Below, piece by piece: positions 11,385-23,687 of a stretch of 64,000 nt of DNA (its first letter is position 1; each line of letters begins with the position of its first letter). Under the pieces are notes generated by a model, which saw only the letters and a list, made by a program, of their open reading frames with translations, made no database searches and was not told the origin of the DNA. This DNA comes from Margaritifera margaritifera (taxonomy: Eukaryota > Mollusca > Bivalvia > Unionida > Margaritiferidae), in assembly GCA_029931535.1 (NCBI GenBank), contig JAQPZY010001554.1, forward strand, positions 682,001-746,000. The letters run 5' to 3'. Position numbers and translations under genes: made by a program.

Positions 11385-11650
11385 TTTAAGCTGTTAAGAG
11401 GCTTTGAAAGGCATTAAAAGACAGCTTGACCACGGTATATGCGCCTCCATGACCACGTTCACATACGCTTTTGTTCAGAGGCTAAGAAAGGCCTTAGAAG
11501 ACATCGCGACCACGATCAACGGTACAGCGACTTTGTAAAGGGTTACAAGACAGCATGACAATGATAAGCTTTTCAAAGGATATGAAAGGGGCTTTAAAAA
11601 CAGCATGGCTATGGTCAGCTTTTCAGATGTTTTGAAAGGGGCTTAAAGCA
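11385..11650 (+). repeat. Diverged ~60-bp tandem repeat
   Basis: Units of the form 'gcttttcagaggntttgaaaggggctttaaaagacagcatgaccatggtca' occur about four times with indels. A related stretch may lie at 10,700-10,800. Confidence 0.5.
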
Positions 11651-12572
11651 GACAATCTGCCAATTCAGATTTTTATTTCTTTTGAGGTCAACATGGAAAT
11701 AACCAAATAACCAAATACGGAAAGCACAAAAAAAAAATTCTTCCTAAAATTTGTAACTAAAATTTCAAAACGAAGATGACATTCTCCAGATATTTGAAGT
11801 ACTGTACAATCAATTAATATTTTATTTCCCAACATTATTCAAAACAGCAATGTGAGAGACAGAGAGAGAGAATCAAACAACGCAAAGGCGCATTAACAGT
11901 GGCGTAGGGTGGGGGGAGGCTATTCAAGAAGGGTGCCCATAATCCAGAGTTATGACATGAAGCGGGTCGGGTGGGGTGGGGGCAAAATTTGAAGGTATGC
12001 CTCTGCCCATTAACCTACCTAACATTTGTTAATGGCTGCAGTTTATAGTCACGTAGTGTAAAGGGGGTCTAGTTATAAATACACGTATTGAAATGGCAGA
12101 GAAATGGTTCATAAATCACATATATTGAACTGACAAAGAAACGACTGTCCAATAAATCCATGGCTTGTGATAAAATATGTCATAAAATAATGTCATCATT
12201 GTCCTCTAGCTTTCATCGTGTGGTAAAACATTTTGACACGAACAAATCAACCGTCTCATTCAATAAGCACGGGATAAAGAGGTCAGTAGTATCACAAGAG
12301 AACTACCTCAATGATTTGTCAACTATAGAGAGCTTTCCAACTTTGCTATTATTCATGACTTTCTGTGTCCAACTCCCCCCCCCAACCCCCCGCCCCAACA
12401 ACATTAGGGTAAAAAAGAAAAACAAAAAATGCATCGAGGAGTTTGTTAGATGAGGCTACCAAAAAGGGGATTCATCTTGCAGTGGAAGTTACCAACTGCT
12501 GACAAACCATAGTTTTAATTTGATTTTTTCCACATTTGTGCAGTACATTCGTTAGAGAATAGATTCTCGTGG
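11651..12572. other. No gene recognised
   Basis: AT-rich, with G-rich (about 11,905-11,985) and C-rich (12,366-12,393) runs. The ORF 12,160-12,453 runs through the C-run and has no recognisable domain. Confidence 0.5.
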
Positions 12573-12674
12573 GTTCCAATGTGATAACAACGTATGGGAG
12601 AAGATTAGATGCTCGATGATTTTCCCTGATCAAAAAAATTGAACACCCCACATACGGTGTTATCACGTTGGAAC
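12573..12674. repeat. Inverted repeat / hairpin next to LINE 3' end
   Basis: 'gttccaatgtgataacaac' (from 12,573) pairs with the reverse complement of 'gttatcacgttggaac' (ending at 12,674). The arms are about 24 bases with four or so mismatches around a loop of about 54. It may be a small MITE or a folded single-stranded signal. Confidence 0.6.
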
Positions 12675-12708
12675 ACACACTAATTCATTATATAAATAAT
12701 AAATATTC

Positions 12709-12755
<47 letters not shown>

Positions 12756-13186
12756 GACTTTGTATAGCGCCTAATCTTTAGAACATTAGATAACACCTAA
12801 AAACATATATAATGATATGATTACGAAAAACAAACACCATGAAATTAGAAAACAAAAACATGCTGAAAATAGTTAAGGTAAGGAAACATTATTAAATCTG
12901 TAGGTCTATTCTTGCATTCGAAATAAGTGAGTTTTAAGAGCGCTCTTGAATGAGATCACTGTGTCTTTGTGTCTAAGTTCAGTGGGCAATTCGTTCCATG
13001 TTGCTGGGCCCTGGTATGCAAAAGAACGTTGTCCGTATGACTTCATTTTGATAGTCGGAATAATGAGAATACGAGTGTCTTAAGAGGAGCGTAAGTATCT
13101 AGAATGATCCGAACAGCTGTGTTTTGAACTTTTTGAAGTTTCTGGAGTAGCTACTGAGATGAATCGGATATAATTGAGTTACAATA

Positions 13187-14500
13187 TTATATTCTTGAAA
13201 GTACTAAGGAACACACAAGTGTTTTAGTGACATCAACTGAAAGATAATTGCGATTGGAGCTGATGCGCCTCAGCTCAAGGTATGCAGCATTACATATGTT
13301 CGTGACATGTTGGTGCAATGAGAGAGTACTGTTTAGAGTAACACCTAGGTTTCGTACTGACTGTATGAATTTAATGTTGGTGTTGCTGATATTTATTGTT
13401 TGAGGTAAAGGATGTGAACGAGAAAGTCTTTGTGTTGTAATCAGAATGGCTTCAGTTTTATCATCATTCATCAGCAGCTTGTTACATGTCATCCATGATT
13501 TCACATCGGAAATGCACCTCTCTACACCTTGGATGGTAGAATCAACTTCAGTTGGGTGGCTAGATTTGTATATTTGAGTGTCATCAGCAAACAATTGGGG
13601 AGACACTGGATGACTATCTATGACACTTGAGAATGGTTGAGTGTATAGAATGAAGAGAACAGAGATCCAAGAACAGAACCTTGTGGAACACCAAAAACAT
13701 AGATCAACTGGGCTGGAGTGTTTTCCATTTGCGGACACAATTTGTGTCCTGTTGACCAAGTAGGACTTTAACCATAGTAAGGCTGTATCGTGAATGCCAA
13801 ATACATGCTGGAGACGGTGAAGTAATATATCATGGTCTATTGTGTCAAATGCTGCAGACAAGTCAAGGAGGGTGAGGACTGTAATCTTTCCACTATCCAA
13901 ATCAGAGAGAAGGTCGTTAACAACTTTCACAAGGGTAGTTTTGGTACTGTGGCGAGGGCGATATGCAGACTGTACATTGCTAAAAAGACTGTTTGAATTC
14001 AGATGAGATACAAGTTGGGATAGAACAACTTTTTCTAAGATTTTTGACATGAATGGGAGGTTAGAAACTGGGCGGTAGTTCTTTAAATCGTTATGATCAA
14101 GTGTTGGTTTCTTCAGCAGAGGCTTTATGACAGTTTTGAAAAATGATGGGAATTCCCCGGATGAGAGAGAAGTATTAATAACATCAGTTAGTGAAGGCAA
14201 TATTGGATCTAAGCACTCAACCAGCAGTGATGTCGGAATCAGATCAAGTTCACATGACTTTGGGGCACTCTTCATCACAATTGTACGTACTAAATCCATA
14301 GAGACCGGTTCAAATGCTGCTAATGGTTGCCGCTGAAATTCTGTATCGCAACTGTATGGCGACAATGAGTCAGTTGAAATTGTGTTGTCAAACCTATCTC
14401 TAATGGTTTGTACTTTGTCACGGAAGAAATTTGCAAACTGGTCCGGAAGGTCGACTGGAGAGAAGGTAGTTGGAAGTGGTGTACATTTGTTCCTTGACAT
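13187..14500 (-). pseudogene. LINE reverse transcriptase (CR1/L2-like)
   Basis: This 437-codon frame carries the RT core of the LINE. In order it shows 'LKNYRPVSNLPFMSKILEKV', 'QSAYRPRHSTKTTLVKV', 'TLLDLSAAFDTIDHDILLHR' (catalytic aspartate of motif A) and 'QLFADDTQIYKS' (motif C; FADD is the group's YxDD variant). The usual GVPQGSVLGP segment reads in another frame near 13,690 ('CFWCSTRFCSW'), so two compensating frameshifts sit around it. The function in the family is target-primed reverse transcription. The long open frame suggests a fairly young copy, but the shifted motif makes it inactive. Confidence 0.85.
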
Positions 14501-14849
14501 TAGCTTGTTAGTAATCTCAAAGAGCTCTCTGCAGCTGGAACTTTCAGTGATCTTAGAACTGTAGTGGGCTGATTTCGCTGCATGGACTATGTTTGTAACA
14601 TTTTTCTAAGCGGCTTCATAAATTTGTATATGAATAGTGAGTCTGGTGGAAAGCCGAAGCCTCTCAGCCTCTAGCAGTGCGAAGCTGGTCCCTAACACTG
14701 CTATATCACGGAGAACACACACTTTTGAATTGATACTCTGCACTTGGTTGCTGGGGCATGTTTGTCAAGCAATGAACGCAGGCAGTTATCAAGTTGTTCT
14801 GCTGTAGGAGGTACACAGTTGTTAGGATTGCTTGGATGTCATGCATTAG

Positions 14850-15536
14850 TTAGGTTCTATTTATCATACGGAGGTTTCTCTTAGTAGCAAATAAAGGTGG
14901 AGGGTTAGGGACTGATACGTCAAGATGGCATATAATGCAGAAGTGATCTGATGCAAGTTCGTGGGATACCAATGAAGACTGTAGAATATTATCATCAGGT
15001 CTATGAAGAATCCAGTCTAAAATGTGACCATGTTTATGGGTGGGTTGGCTAACTGACTGTTTGAGGTTGAAAACGTGAATGGAATCTAGGAGTTTTGATG
15101 TGTATGGGTTTCCAGGACAGTCAAAGTGAAAGTTGAAATCTCCAAGAATAATCAGATTGCCACCCATCGAATTTCCATACTCCAAGAGATTCGGAAACTG
15201 CTCCAAAAAGAGAGATTCAGTCAGCTTGCTTGTTCTACTAGGAGGAGGGCGTTAGAGGCAGAAAAAATGGACTGACGTTTGTTCCAGTGTGAGTGTGGTT
15301 TGGACTAGTTCAAACGATGTGTGGTAGAAATTGAAGGTTGTAGTGTGATTAAGACGGTTGATCATGGAGTTCTTTGCGATGACAGCAATTCCACCTCCAC
15401 GGGAGTGGCGGGGGAACGACTTGATGGAGTAACCAGGGGGTGTTAGATCCGCGCACTTGGGCTCATCGCCTGATGTTTTGAGCCATGTTTCTGTCAGGAT
15501 TACAGATGACATCGTTTGTATTTGACGGCCAAGCAA
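14850..15536 (-). pseudogene. LINE AP-type endonuclease, fragment
   Basis: Two ORFs (15,536-15,252 and 15,206-14,850) in the same element. They show 'ILTETWLKTSGDEP' (the catalytic E), 'RGGGIAVI', 'LIILGDFNFH' (D/N motif) and 'HELASDHFCI' (SDH motif), which are the order and residues of APE-like endonucleases of CR1/L2/Jockey elements. A frame break near 15,210-15,250 separates the halves. The first part of the domain is missing. Confidence 0.8.
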
Positions 15537-15689
15537 TAAATAATAGTCCGCATGTACGAAAATTGGAAATCTCTTACATTTTCATTCAGTGTGTGTTCTA
15601 ATCAGTCAAAATCCAAAGATTAATCTGTTTACTTTGGATCTCTACAACGACAGTAGTGGCATCACGGTGCCTAGTGTTTTTTTTTTGTT

Positions 15690-16860
15690 CCATAGACCTC
15701 AATGCTAATTTTTGGTGAAATAAATATATCATCTGCACTGAGTAGTAAAGTGGGACGATCTAGACTCAAACGGGACTCCCATGTTAAACAAGGTACAATT
15801 TTAAACCCTCAAACCAGAATTTAACATGGAAATGTTGGTCTGGACCTAAACGATTTTTTAAACATAAGAATGGTTAACATGGGAATGGTTAATGGGAATT
15901 TAACATGGTAATGGTAGTCTGGAGGCAACCTAGTCATCTACTATTCTACACCTATTTATATACTGTCTTACGCTTAGTCATCCACTATCCAACACTTAGT
16001 TCTCTACTATCCAATACTGCATTATCTACTATCCAACATGCTGTGTGCAGTGACCAATACCCCACACATACTATCCAACGAAAATGGTATGATGTAAATA
16101 AAGGGGGATACAATCAGCATTATCAAACGAAAGAGGGTTAGAGTACTAATACACATACTATACTTACAAACACACTGTCGCACGCCAAAGGATACGAGTG
16201 TTTATATAGACACTATATCCACATACACACTATCACACTCCTTCGTCGCTGCCTTGATCTGGAGTTAAATCAAATCCCCACAAAGCATATCATCCTGAAT
16301 AATTGCCGTACGAAATGCCGTGTTGTCTATAATGTCGCTACCCTCCTTAAAATAAAATACAGCCATCACTTTTTCTATTCTCATAATCCCATAATTTTAG
16401 CAGTGTAGTGAAAGAGGAAATAAAATTAGGCTGCCAAATAGGACAAATTAACATTAGGCTACCCTTTTTATGAGGTTATAACGACAAAGGGTGATCCCAT
16501 GTTAAACAGGGTAAAACAAATTAATTACGGGCACATAATGGGATTTTAACATTAGGCCTCTATTTTGTGGAGTTTATAGGGAAAAATGTATTGTCTAAAA
16601 ATAGGTTCATAGGTTTTTCAAAGGATGATTCTGTCTGTTTATAACAGAGTATTATGTTGCGTTTGTTTGGCGGGAAATAGGAATCTGTCTGCCCTCGAAG
16701 TGAAATGCTTATAACTTCGTAAGTTTATAATGTGTGTGGAGTCTGTCTGTTTGTAACAGTGCAACAAGTGTTTTACAGGAAATGTGAGCTTGGCTGCATT
16801 CAAACTGAAATGCAGTATTTTGTTTTCCTTGATAAATATATGGTCATAAATGTACATCTA
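15690..16860 (-). repeat. Dispersed repeat, inverted relative to 44,400-45,480
   Basis: 'tctactatccaacatgctg' at about 16,020 matches the reverse complement of 45,062-45,085. The 'catgttaaacnngg' units, 'gggaaataggaatctgtctg' and the 'ctgtctgtttataacag' motifs likewise match the reverse complement of 45,200-45,420. No gene is seen. It contains repeated 'aacatgggaatggt' words (15,820-15,920). Confidence 0.65.
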
Positions 16861-16878
16861 AGTGGTGTTTCATAACAT

Positions 16879-16883
<5 letters not shown>

Positions 16884-16943
<60 letters not shown>

Positions 16944-17020
16944 CTCAACAGGCTAGAAACCATTACAAATTATTATTATTAATTTTTCATGCTATGCGTT
17001 TGCAAGTGAGAGAGGGACAG

Positions 17021-17062
<42 letters not shown>
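16884..17062. repeat. (GA)n and (TA)n microsatellites
   Basis: GA run at about 16,884-16,940, TA run at about 17,022-17,042, and GA again to 17,062. The ORF that crosses them is an artefact. Confidence 0.95.
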
Positions 17063-17064
<2 letters not shown>

Positions 17065-17189
17065 TTTAACATGGGACGGATGGGCGTCTGTTTGAGGGAG
17101 AGATTGACATAGAGATTTTATTATAAAATGTGGGTGGGTGGGTGGGTATATGTGAATATTTATTCATACTTTAAAAAATAAAATGAATA

Positions 17190-17706
17190 CATACAGACTT
17201 ACGTTTTTGGTATATTTTCCTTTGATCAAGAAATACAACGAAATTTCAAGATCATACCCCATTTAAAAATCACATCCAAAACAAGTGTATAGTGTCGTTT
17301 TGCTTGAATCGCAAGGCAATAAAGTTCCAAGTACTCATTTTCACATGTAATGACAAGTCACGAGTTCACACTTTACTTTTTCCTTAAACAGATCTGTCAA
17401 GTAAGTCGATGAACGATCAGTTACCGTACTCTGTTACAAGAGAGATTTGATGCGTCTCGTCTCCAAAGAAGTCAGCGGAAGTAGGGAATGGTCGCTTATG
17501 TCTTTATATCACTCTTTCAAAATTTTCTCTTCTGAGATGTGGGTCCATGCATCTTCTAGATACTCTTCCAACGTTTCACTTTGATTCATCAATAAACATT
17601 TGGCATGTTGCACCTGACAAGGATGATCGATTTCAAATCCGTAACAATGTTTATTGGTCAGACATGTGATCCTTTCAGCTAAGTGGCGAGCAAAGTAGGA
17701 GACCAA
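17190..17706 (-). CDS. Unknown small Cys/His-rich ORF, possible exon
   Basis: The minus-strand ORF 17,706-17,509 encodes 65 residues that look like real protein: a helix-like 'YFARHLAERITCL', then 'CYGFEIDHPCQVQHAKCLL' with a C..x(6-7)..H..C..H..C pattern, then an acidic helix 'ETLEEYLEDAWTHI'. No known domain is certain. I have an impression of similar Cys-His-Pro-Gln-His segments in lophotrochozoan virus-like elements, but cannot verify it. The downstream side (about 17,190-17,240) resembles 43,560-43,600, and on the minus strand both end in a donor-like GTAAG, so these may be related exons. A dispersed flank like that of the polymerase block lies 0.8 kb to the right. Confidence 0.35.
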
Positions 17707-17709
17707 GCG

Positions 17710-18497
17710 TTGTTCTTATTTGGGCCATAGTGATGTCATCACTGTATCTTTCTCTTCTTGTGCAGAGAGAGAGAGAGTTCACCCTAAAACCGTCAGAACA
17801 AAGTTCTTTCAGAAAAGAAAATCGTACTCGTTTGCTTTAGACAATCTGATATACATTTTGTCCAAAGGGCGACCGACGATTTTATGATTTGAGAAACGTA
17901 CAATCTTGTGTTAACTCAGGCCTATTTCTTAAGTGTTTTATTACAAACAGAAATGTTTCTTATTATTTATTAGTCTATTCATGGAAAGAAAGAAGGGGGA
18001 TATTATTGTTTACATAAAGGTACACGGGGAAATCCTATGTAAGCAGAACGTCACTTATAGGAATTTTTTAAAAATTACCTTCAGCTTTTATTAGCGTGAA
18101 CTTACCATTGTAAAAGTATTTAACTAAAAGTATTTCTTGCTAGAAGTTTTGTATCCTAAGATCGCGTAGTCTAACTTTATTCAAGAACATATAATGATAT
18201 GAAGATAAATATTTTTTTTTAAAGGGAAGGATTTCGTTTTAGTAATTATAAAGAATAAAATGACTATATTATCTAATCCTATTTACGGAGGATTTACAAC
18301 ATTAGAATTATGAAAATGTCTGATGTAAAAAGCCCAAACGATGATAACATTTCGTTGTTAATGACAAATACGGATTCATTATGTATTCGTATTAAAATGG
18401 ACAACTTTTAAAGACACGAAAGAAAACATACAGTTTTATGACACAAGCTAAGAAAGACTGCAAATACAACCTGCCGTTAGTAAACAAGAAAGTTATA
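17710..18497. other. No gene recognised
   Basis: AT-rich, with a short GA run at 17,765-17,777 and no supported ORF. Confidence 0.5.
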
Positions 18498-18630
18498 TCT
18501 CTCTCTCTCTCTCTCTCTTATAGGATGCCCTTGAGGCTTAAGTGCCCCACTATACTACTCTCTCTCTCTCTCTCATTCTATCTCTCTTTCTCTCTGTCTC
18601 TGTCTGTCTGTCTGTCTCTATCTCTCATCT
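18498..18630 (+). repeat. Third copy of block left-flank motif with CT/CTGT microsatellites
   Basis: 'ggatgcccttgaggcttaag' followed by 'tgccccactatactactctc' matches the starts of copies A (about 10-60) and B (about 45,490-45,535). CT runs flank it on both sides, and (CTGT)n follows at 18,594-18,618. Confidence 0.75.
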
Positions 18631-18639
18631 AAATTTGAC

Positions 18640-20559
18640 ACAAAATTCTATCAAAAGTTGTATGATACCTTCACGCCTTGAGTAAACAAGAAAGTTATTG
18701 GATTATTCAAAGGATGATATGAAAAATACACCCATGCAGGAATTTTGTGGTCTCTGGGGTAAGCTTTATTCCATTAGAATTGACAAAAATTAACAGAAGG
18801 AATCCAAGGGTATTGAAAATGTGTCATGAAGAAAAATTCAAATGTCATATGAGCAAAAGATTGTTTAATTATAAGTATAATTTATTATGAAATTAATTCA
18901 TTCAGATCGTACCAGGACGAGTGATATACCTTTACTGCAAATAAGATTGCTTTTTCTCTATTTAGCTGATAAAGTTAAAACATAACTACATGGTTACTAC
19001 AATAGATTTGTAAACAAATGGACAATCGAGCGCATTAAAATTTTGTTTCTTCTGTTCTGTTTTAGGTTTCCAATTATCTCAACTTTGATAAAAAAAATAA
19101 AAAATAAAAAATAAAGAACCACAGGTACTACACTGTTTTTCTCTACAACATTTTCCATTGACATTTATCTTTGGAGTAAAAGACCACTAAAAGGGTTACA
19201 TTGTCTTGCAGGTCCATTACAACATAATGATATTTAGTACTGTAATGCACACGGATATTCCGTAATATCTACCACTGAAGGCTAACTGGGTTGGGTTGGG
19301 TTGGTTGCCTTCTCCTTAACATCCTCATGGACAGAACAATCATCTACAAGAATAAAATATCAGTTCCTTTGTAACTACTGATAGGCAATTTCAGCCATTT
19401 ATCTAATTTATCACCTGGATCTATCACTACTTTGTTATCTGTGAATAACCATCTCCTGATCTAAGTTATATTGAACATAAAGTGTGGACAGATAATAATA
19501 ATATTAATACTAATACTACTGCTAATAATAATAATGCAGTAAAAAGTATTTATATTCAGTTTCTATCATTCCTAGTGCAAGCATTGTTTCTCCACAATTT
19601 GGAGCACCACACACGGTCATGCTATGAGGTTCTTGTAAACACATTTAAATGTGAGATACAGTTCTGATTGAGGATAGAAAATGTTGGTTTCTCCCATTGT
19701 CGAAACGTATGTTTAAAACAACTCGCCATGTTATTAGCATATGGGCAACGTAAATATTCTTCCCATATTAATTGGTCCTGGTTTACTTATTGATGTTTTT
19801 ATGCTAAATAGTTTTGCATATGTACGCAAATCATACATTGAAATTATTTTGTTTAGAATGAATGGGTGCCGTATGTTTTGATCGCTGAATCTTATTTGAA
19901 CAAAAGTGAAACACAACTTAAACAACTCCATCACATTACTAATATTTGTTTTAAAAATATTTATTTCATTATTTTTTAACTTGTTTATAATTTCGCAAAA
20001 CAATTTACAATTCCAATGTGCTTTTAATTTAGTCCATTAGCAATATAATGAAAATCAGTATCATCTTCTGTTATATTTTCGCTTTTCATTTTATTTACAA
20101 CATAATTTAGTTTTTGATCAGGACATTGCTTGCTAAGTACATGTTGCATGTGTTATAATGGAATAATTTGTTATTAACTTGTGATGTATATTTGAACTTC
20201 CTTTATTCCTTCATGTTTTTTAATCATTGCAACCCAACATACCAAACACATTCTAACACCTTGTTTAACCACCCTATTCATGTTACATCTTAACCACTCG
20301 TAAAATTATGACAATTATACTCATTCCACTCGTTATACTCATTCATTTAATTTATTTAAAACAATATGGAGTTTGATTTGAATGCTTTGAAAAATGATTT
20401 GCTCATCTGCAACAAAATAAATTTAGATTTTATGTGCATCCACGTTTGCTTCTCTATGTATCTCTGCGTGTATTCCTTGATGAATATTATCTATTTTATG
20501 ACAACGTCAATGCAATATATTATCATGTGTACCTCTCATTATCGCTATCCTCATCATTA
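18640..20559. other. No gene firmly recognised
   Basis: AT-rich. A TTGGG run (about 19,286-19,306) and TAA/TAC runs (19,495-19,530) are present. The minus-strand ORF 20,003-19,734 (89 codons) has ordinary amino-acid composition and might be a gene fragment, but I recognise no domain. Confidence 0.45.
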
Positions 20560-20592
20560 TCAATATATATATATATATATATATATATATCT
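20560..20592. repeat. (TA)n microsatellite
   Basis: A TA dinucleotide run after 'tatcaa'. The ORFs on either side in the + frames are not supported. Confidence 0.9.
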
Positions 20593-20599
20593 TTTTTTG

Positions 20600-22740
20600 T
20601 GAATCTTTTTTGTGACTGTGTGTATGGCATGTGCAAGAGTCTGATATTGTATAGCATGTTTCATTTATTTTATTTTTGTGCCGTCGACATATCGTGCATT
20701 ACATAAATATCGTCATTCACATACATTGTCTTGGTTGTATTCATTTAATCCAAGGCCCACTCGGTTTCGATTCTGTTACATGTACCTCTCAAATAGAGCC
20801 AAACACAACGGTAGTCTATTTAAAAATATAAAAATTGCAAACATTCAACGTGGCTCAATTCGGTTTATTGTTCTTCATTCAAAGAAACCTTTTGATGCTT
20901 TTTTAAGCTGTTGTCTCATTTTAATACACTGATAATAAGATATGTTCGGTAAACCAGCTTTAGTAATCATTACCTCTATTGTGATGGAGAAATTAATTTT
21001 TGGCGGATTGTTCTATCCCGATAATAATCCTGTCTGGGAACGTTTTCTTGCACATGTAAATACCATGCAGCATGCGAGGCGGTCATATTTTCAAATGAAG
21101 TCTATCGGCCAAATATTTGAATCTATACATTAAATGATGTAAATGCTTGGCGTATTACAATGACCTTTATCTGACTTGTGTAAAATAAATAATGTTGATA
21201 TAATGGGGCATTTTTACAAAGACAAATAGCGAGGATGGGGATGGGTTTCCGCGATAAAATGCCTCGAGCGAACGTGTCTGAATTGCGCATGCACCTAGCT
21301 CAAGAGCGCAAGATTTTTCGCTCTTGGCCAAAATATTTTTTTAACAAAATCATGTATAATAAAATGAAATAAATTAAAGGCAGAATTGAAAGGAATTATT
21401 TATGTATATGTTGTATACATGGTCTTGTTATTAAAAAAAGTTGAGGCTGCAAAATGATAATAGTGAGAAGCGATCAGCTTAAAGGAGCACTTCTGCATAA
21501 ATTTAAATTTTTTTACTTTGCTTTCGTTTCTTCTGTTAGATTCGAAATGTCTAAAAATGTTGAAATTAAACTTGTGTTGCATATAAAAAGGCTGAAAATC
21601 GCATTTAGAGACGGTCAAACTTCAACGTATGTAGGGCTTTCCTTGTCTAAAAATAGAGCTTGACGACGCATAATATTGTCACGTGACAAAGCAAAATGGT
21701 AATCTACGGTGCAAACGGCGTGAGAGTGGATATATATGCTTTCATATTAATTTATGTGATAATAAAAGACTATCTACTGCTGTCGCCGATGGGATGAAAG
21801 AGTTTTAATACATAGAAATGTATTCTCCTTGAAGTAAAGCAGTTTTTATACGCAGTTTTAGAGAGAGGATAAAGCAAGTAATTTCTTGTATAATGGGATC
21901 GTGGGGGTCAGAGTGTTACCGATTGAAAGTTTACGTTATAACGTCATTATCTCTCTCTCTCTCTCTCGTAAGATAAAATAATAAAAGGATGAGCCCTCTA
22001 TCTGTTTATCTATACGGTAAACACATCCTAATTCCAAGTTCACACACAAAATTTAATGTTAATAAGTGAAGCTGTATAGGAGTTTCAGCATGGACATTGA
22101 AGACAGATGGACCCACACACATAGATGGACAAACTAAATCACATATACCGCCAGCTCACTGACATGAAAGTAGAAAAGGAAATATTTTGAACAGGTCGTA
22201 ACTCTTTACTACTTTTCAAGAAATAAAGTAAATTTTACTGGGGTTAATGAAACATCCTTTTTAAGAATAAAGTATGGTTTACTAGGCTAACATTGAAATA
22301 AAATAATAAATAAAAATGAAAAAATAATAGTACTTGTTAGGCTAAATTGGGTTCAGAGATTTTTCTCCTAGTTGTATTAAACTCAGGGACTTCTCATTTA
22401 ATTTTCAGATGGAGGGTGGGGGTTGGAATATTGTACCCTCAAAACTACACATTTCCAGCACTCAAATAGCTTCCACAAATTATCGTTCTGATTTGTAGAC
22501 AAAAAACTTATTATATCCATTATATTAGTTGAAAAGAATTAATTATTTTGAGGTAATAGAAAAATATTCTGATTTGAAAGAAAATCCAAGGTGCCCCCTC
22601 CCCCCTCTGCCAAAATAAATGTTTGGTCCCTTAGCATACAGTTTCTAGTTCTCCATAGATACAGCTATTGCAGAAAATGTAAAACTCTTGTAAACTTTCT
22701 GTCACTTCATACGTTCATGCTACAAACCTTCCAGCCACAT
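20600..22740. other. No gene recognised
   Basis: Short ORFs only. A CT run lies at about 21,949-21,967. A GC-rich word near 21,260-21,310 repeats 'gagcg' but forms no recognised element. Confidence 0.5.
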
Positions 22741-22749
22741 GATAAGGTG

Positions 22750-23640
22750 TGGAGCTAGATAAAATTTCACTAAAATGTATATAGTGGTTAAAAATTGACA
22801 GCTTAGATAAGGAAACAGATCAGTGACTTCCCTTATGTTTGACCTTATCCTTGGGGGGCAGAAGGTATGACTATGAATACATGAGACACTATCAAGTCCA
22901 GATGTATGGAAGGCTATAGTTGCATGAAAATACCTTCATTGGTTCAAATGTTATACCTGCACATGGACATAGATCGCTGATTTATATTTTTCCTGGCCGT
23001 GACCTTAACCTTAAGACTGAAGTCATGGCATTGATATCTCTAATTATGATATATAATTGGTTCAAGTTTCATTAAAATATCTTCAGTGGTTTAAAAGTTA
23101 TCCTCCAGAAAATGTACAAAGTCATAAAATTACATTTTCCCTTACCTTGCTGTGAACATAACCTAGTGGCAGGGGGGTGGGGTGGTATATATATATGGCA
23201 TGTGACATGCCGTTTAGTCATGACATATCATGGGCAGTGTTTCATAAAGTCTCTCCAGCTGTCACAAAGTTATGTGCAGGACAAGTAAATGTTAACAGAA
23301 AGATGGACGGGATATAACCTTAACATAATTGTTCCGAATTTAAGATGGGTGTAAAAATGCATCAATAGTCATATCATAATTTTACAGAACACCAGAAGTG
23401 TTCTTGCTTTGACCTTGACCTTGATAAATGACATAGAACATGGTATACAACACACTCTGTATCAGCTTACATACATTCTTCCTAATATCTTAAACAGCTT
23501 CAGAGCTACAGCCTGGATACAAAAATTGAATACCTTAACATTTATGATAGAACCATGAAAGTGGTTTATGAAACACTGTCAGATTACCATGAATATGAGC
23601 ATATTCAGCTTCGTATCTCTTAACATGGATTTTTAGTTCA
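22750..23640. repeat. Decayed 'gaccttgacctt' dispersed repeat
   Basis: The stretch contains 'tgaccttatccttgg' (22,841), 'gaccttaaccttaag' (23,001), 'tgaccttgaccttgataa' (23,411), and recurring 'tcattaaaatatcttcagtgg' / 'catgaaaataccttcattgg' words about 150-160 bases apart (22,923 and 23,070). It is an old, roughly tandem repeat of a type I associate with mollusc genomes. Confidence 0.55.
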
Positions 23641-23687
23641 AGCCTTTGCAAGAAATATATGCATATCGGCATGTGACCGCAACTTTG

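Larger units (their letters stand above)
12712..15540 (-). mobile_element. CR1/L2-like LINE, 5'-truncated
   Basis: Minus-strand non-LTR retrotransposon about 2.8 kb long. At its 3' end the minus strand reads 'ggcgctatacaaagtcctc' followed by (ATT)n at 12,717-12,752, the kind of end that CR1/L2-group LINEs share. Endonuclease and RT domains are both visible (separate entries). The 5' end stops inside the endonuclease domain near 15,540, so ORF1 and the 5' UTR are missing, as expected from incomplete reverse transcription. Confidence 0.85.

Noticed and set aside
19286..19306. TTGGG run as a telomere-like repeat
   Set aside because: Only three or four units, not TTAGGG, and no array. Chance or local slippage.
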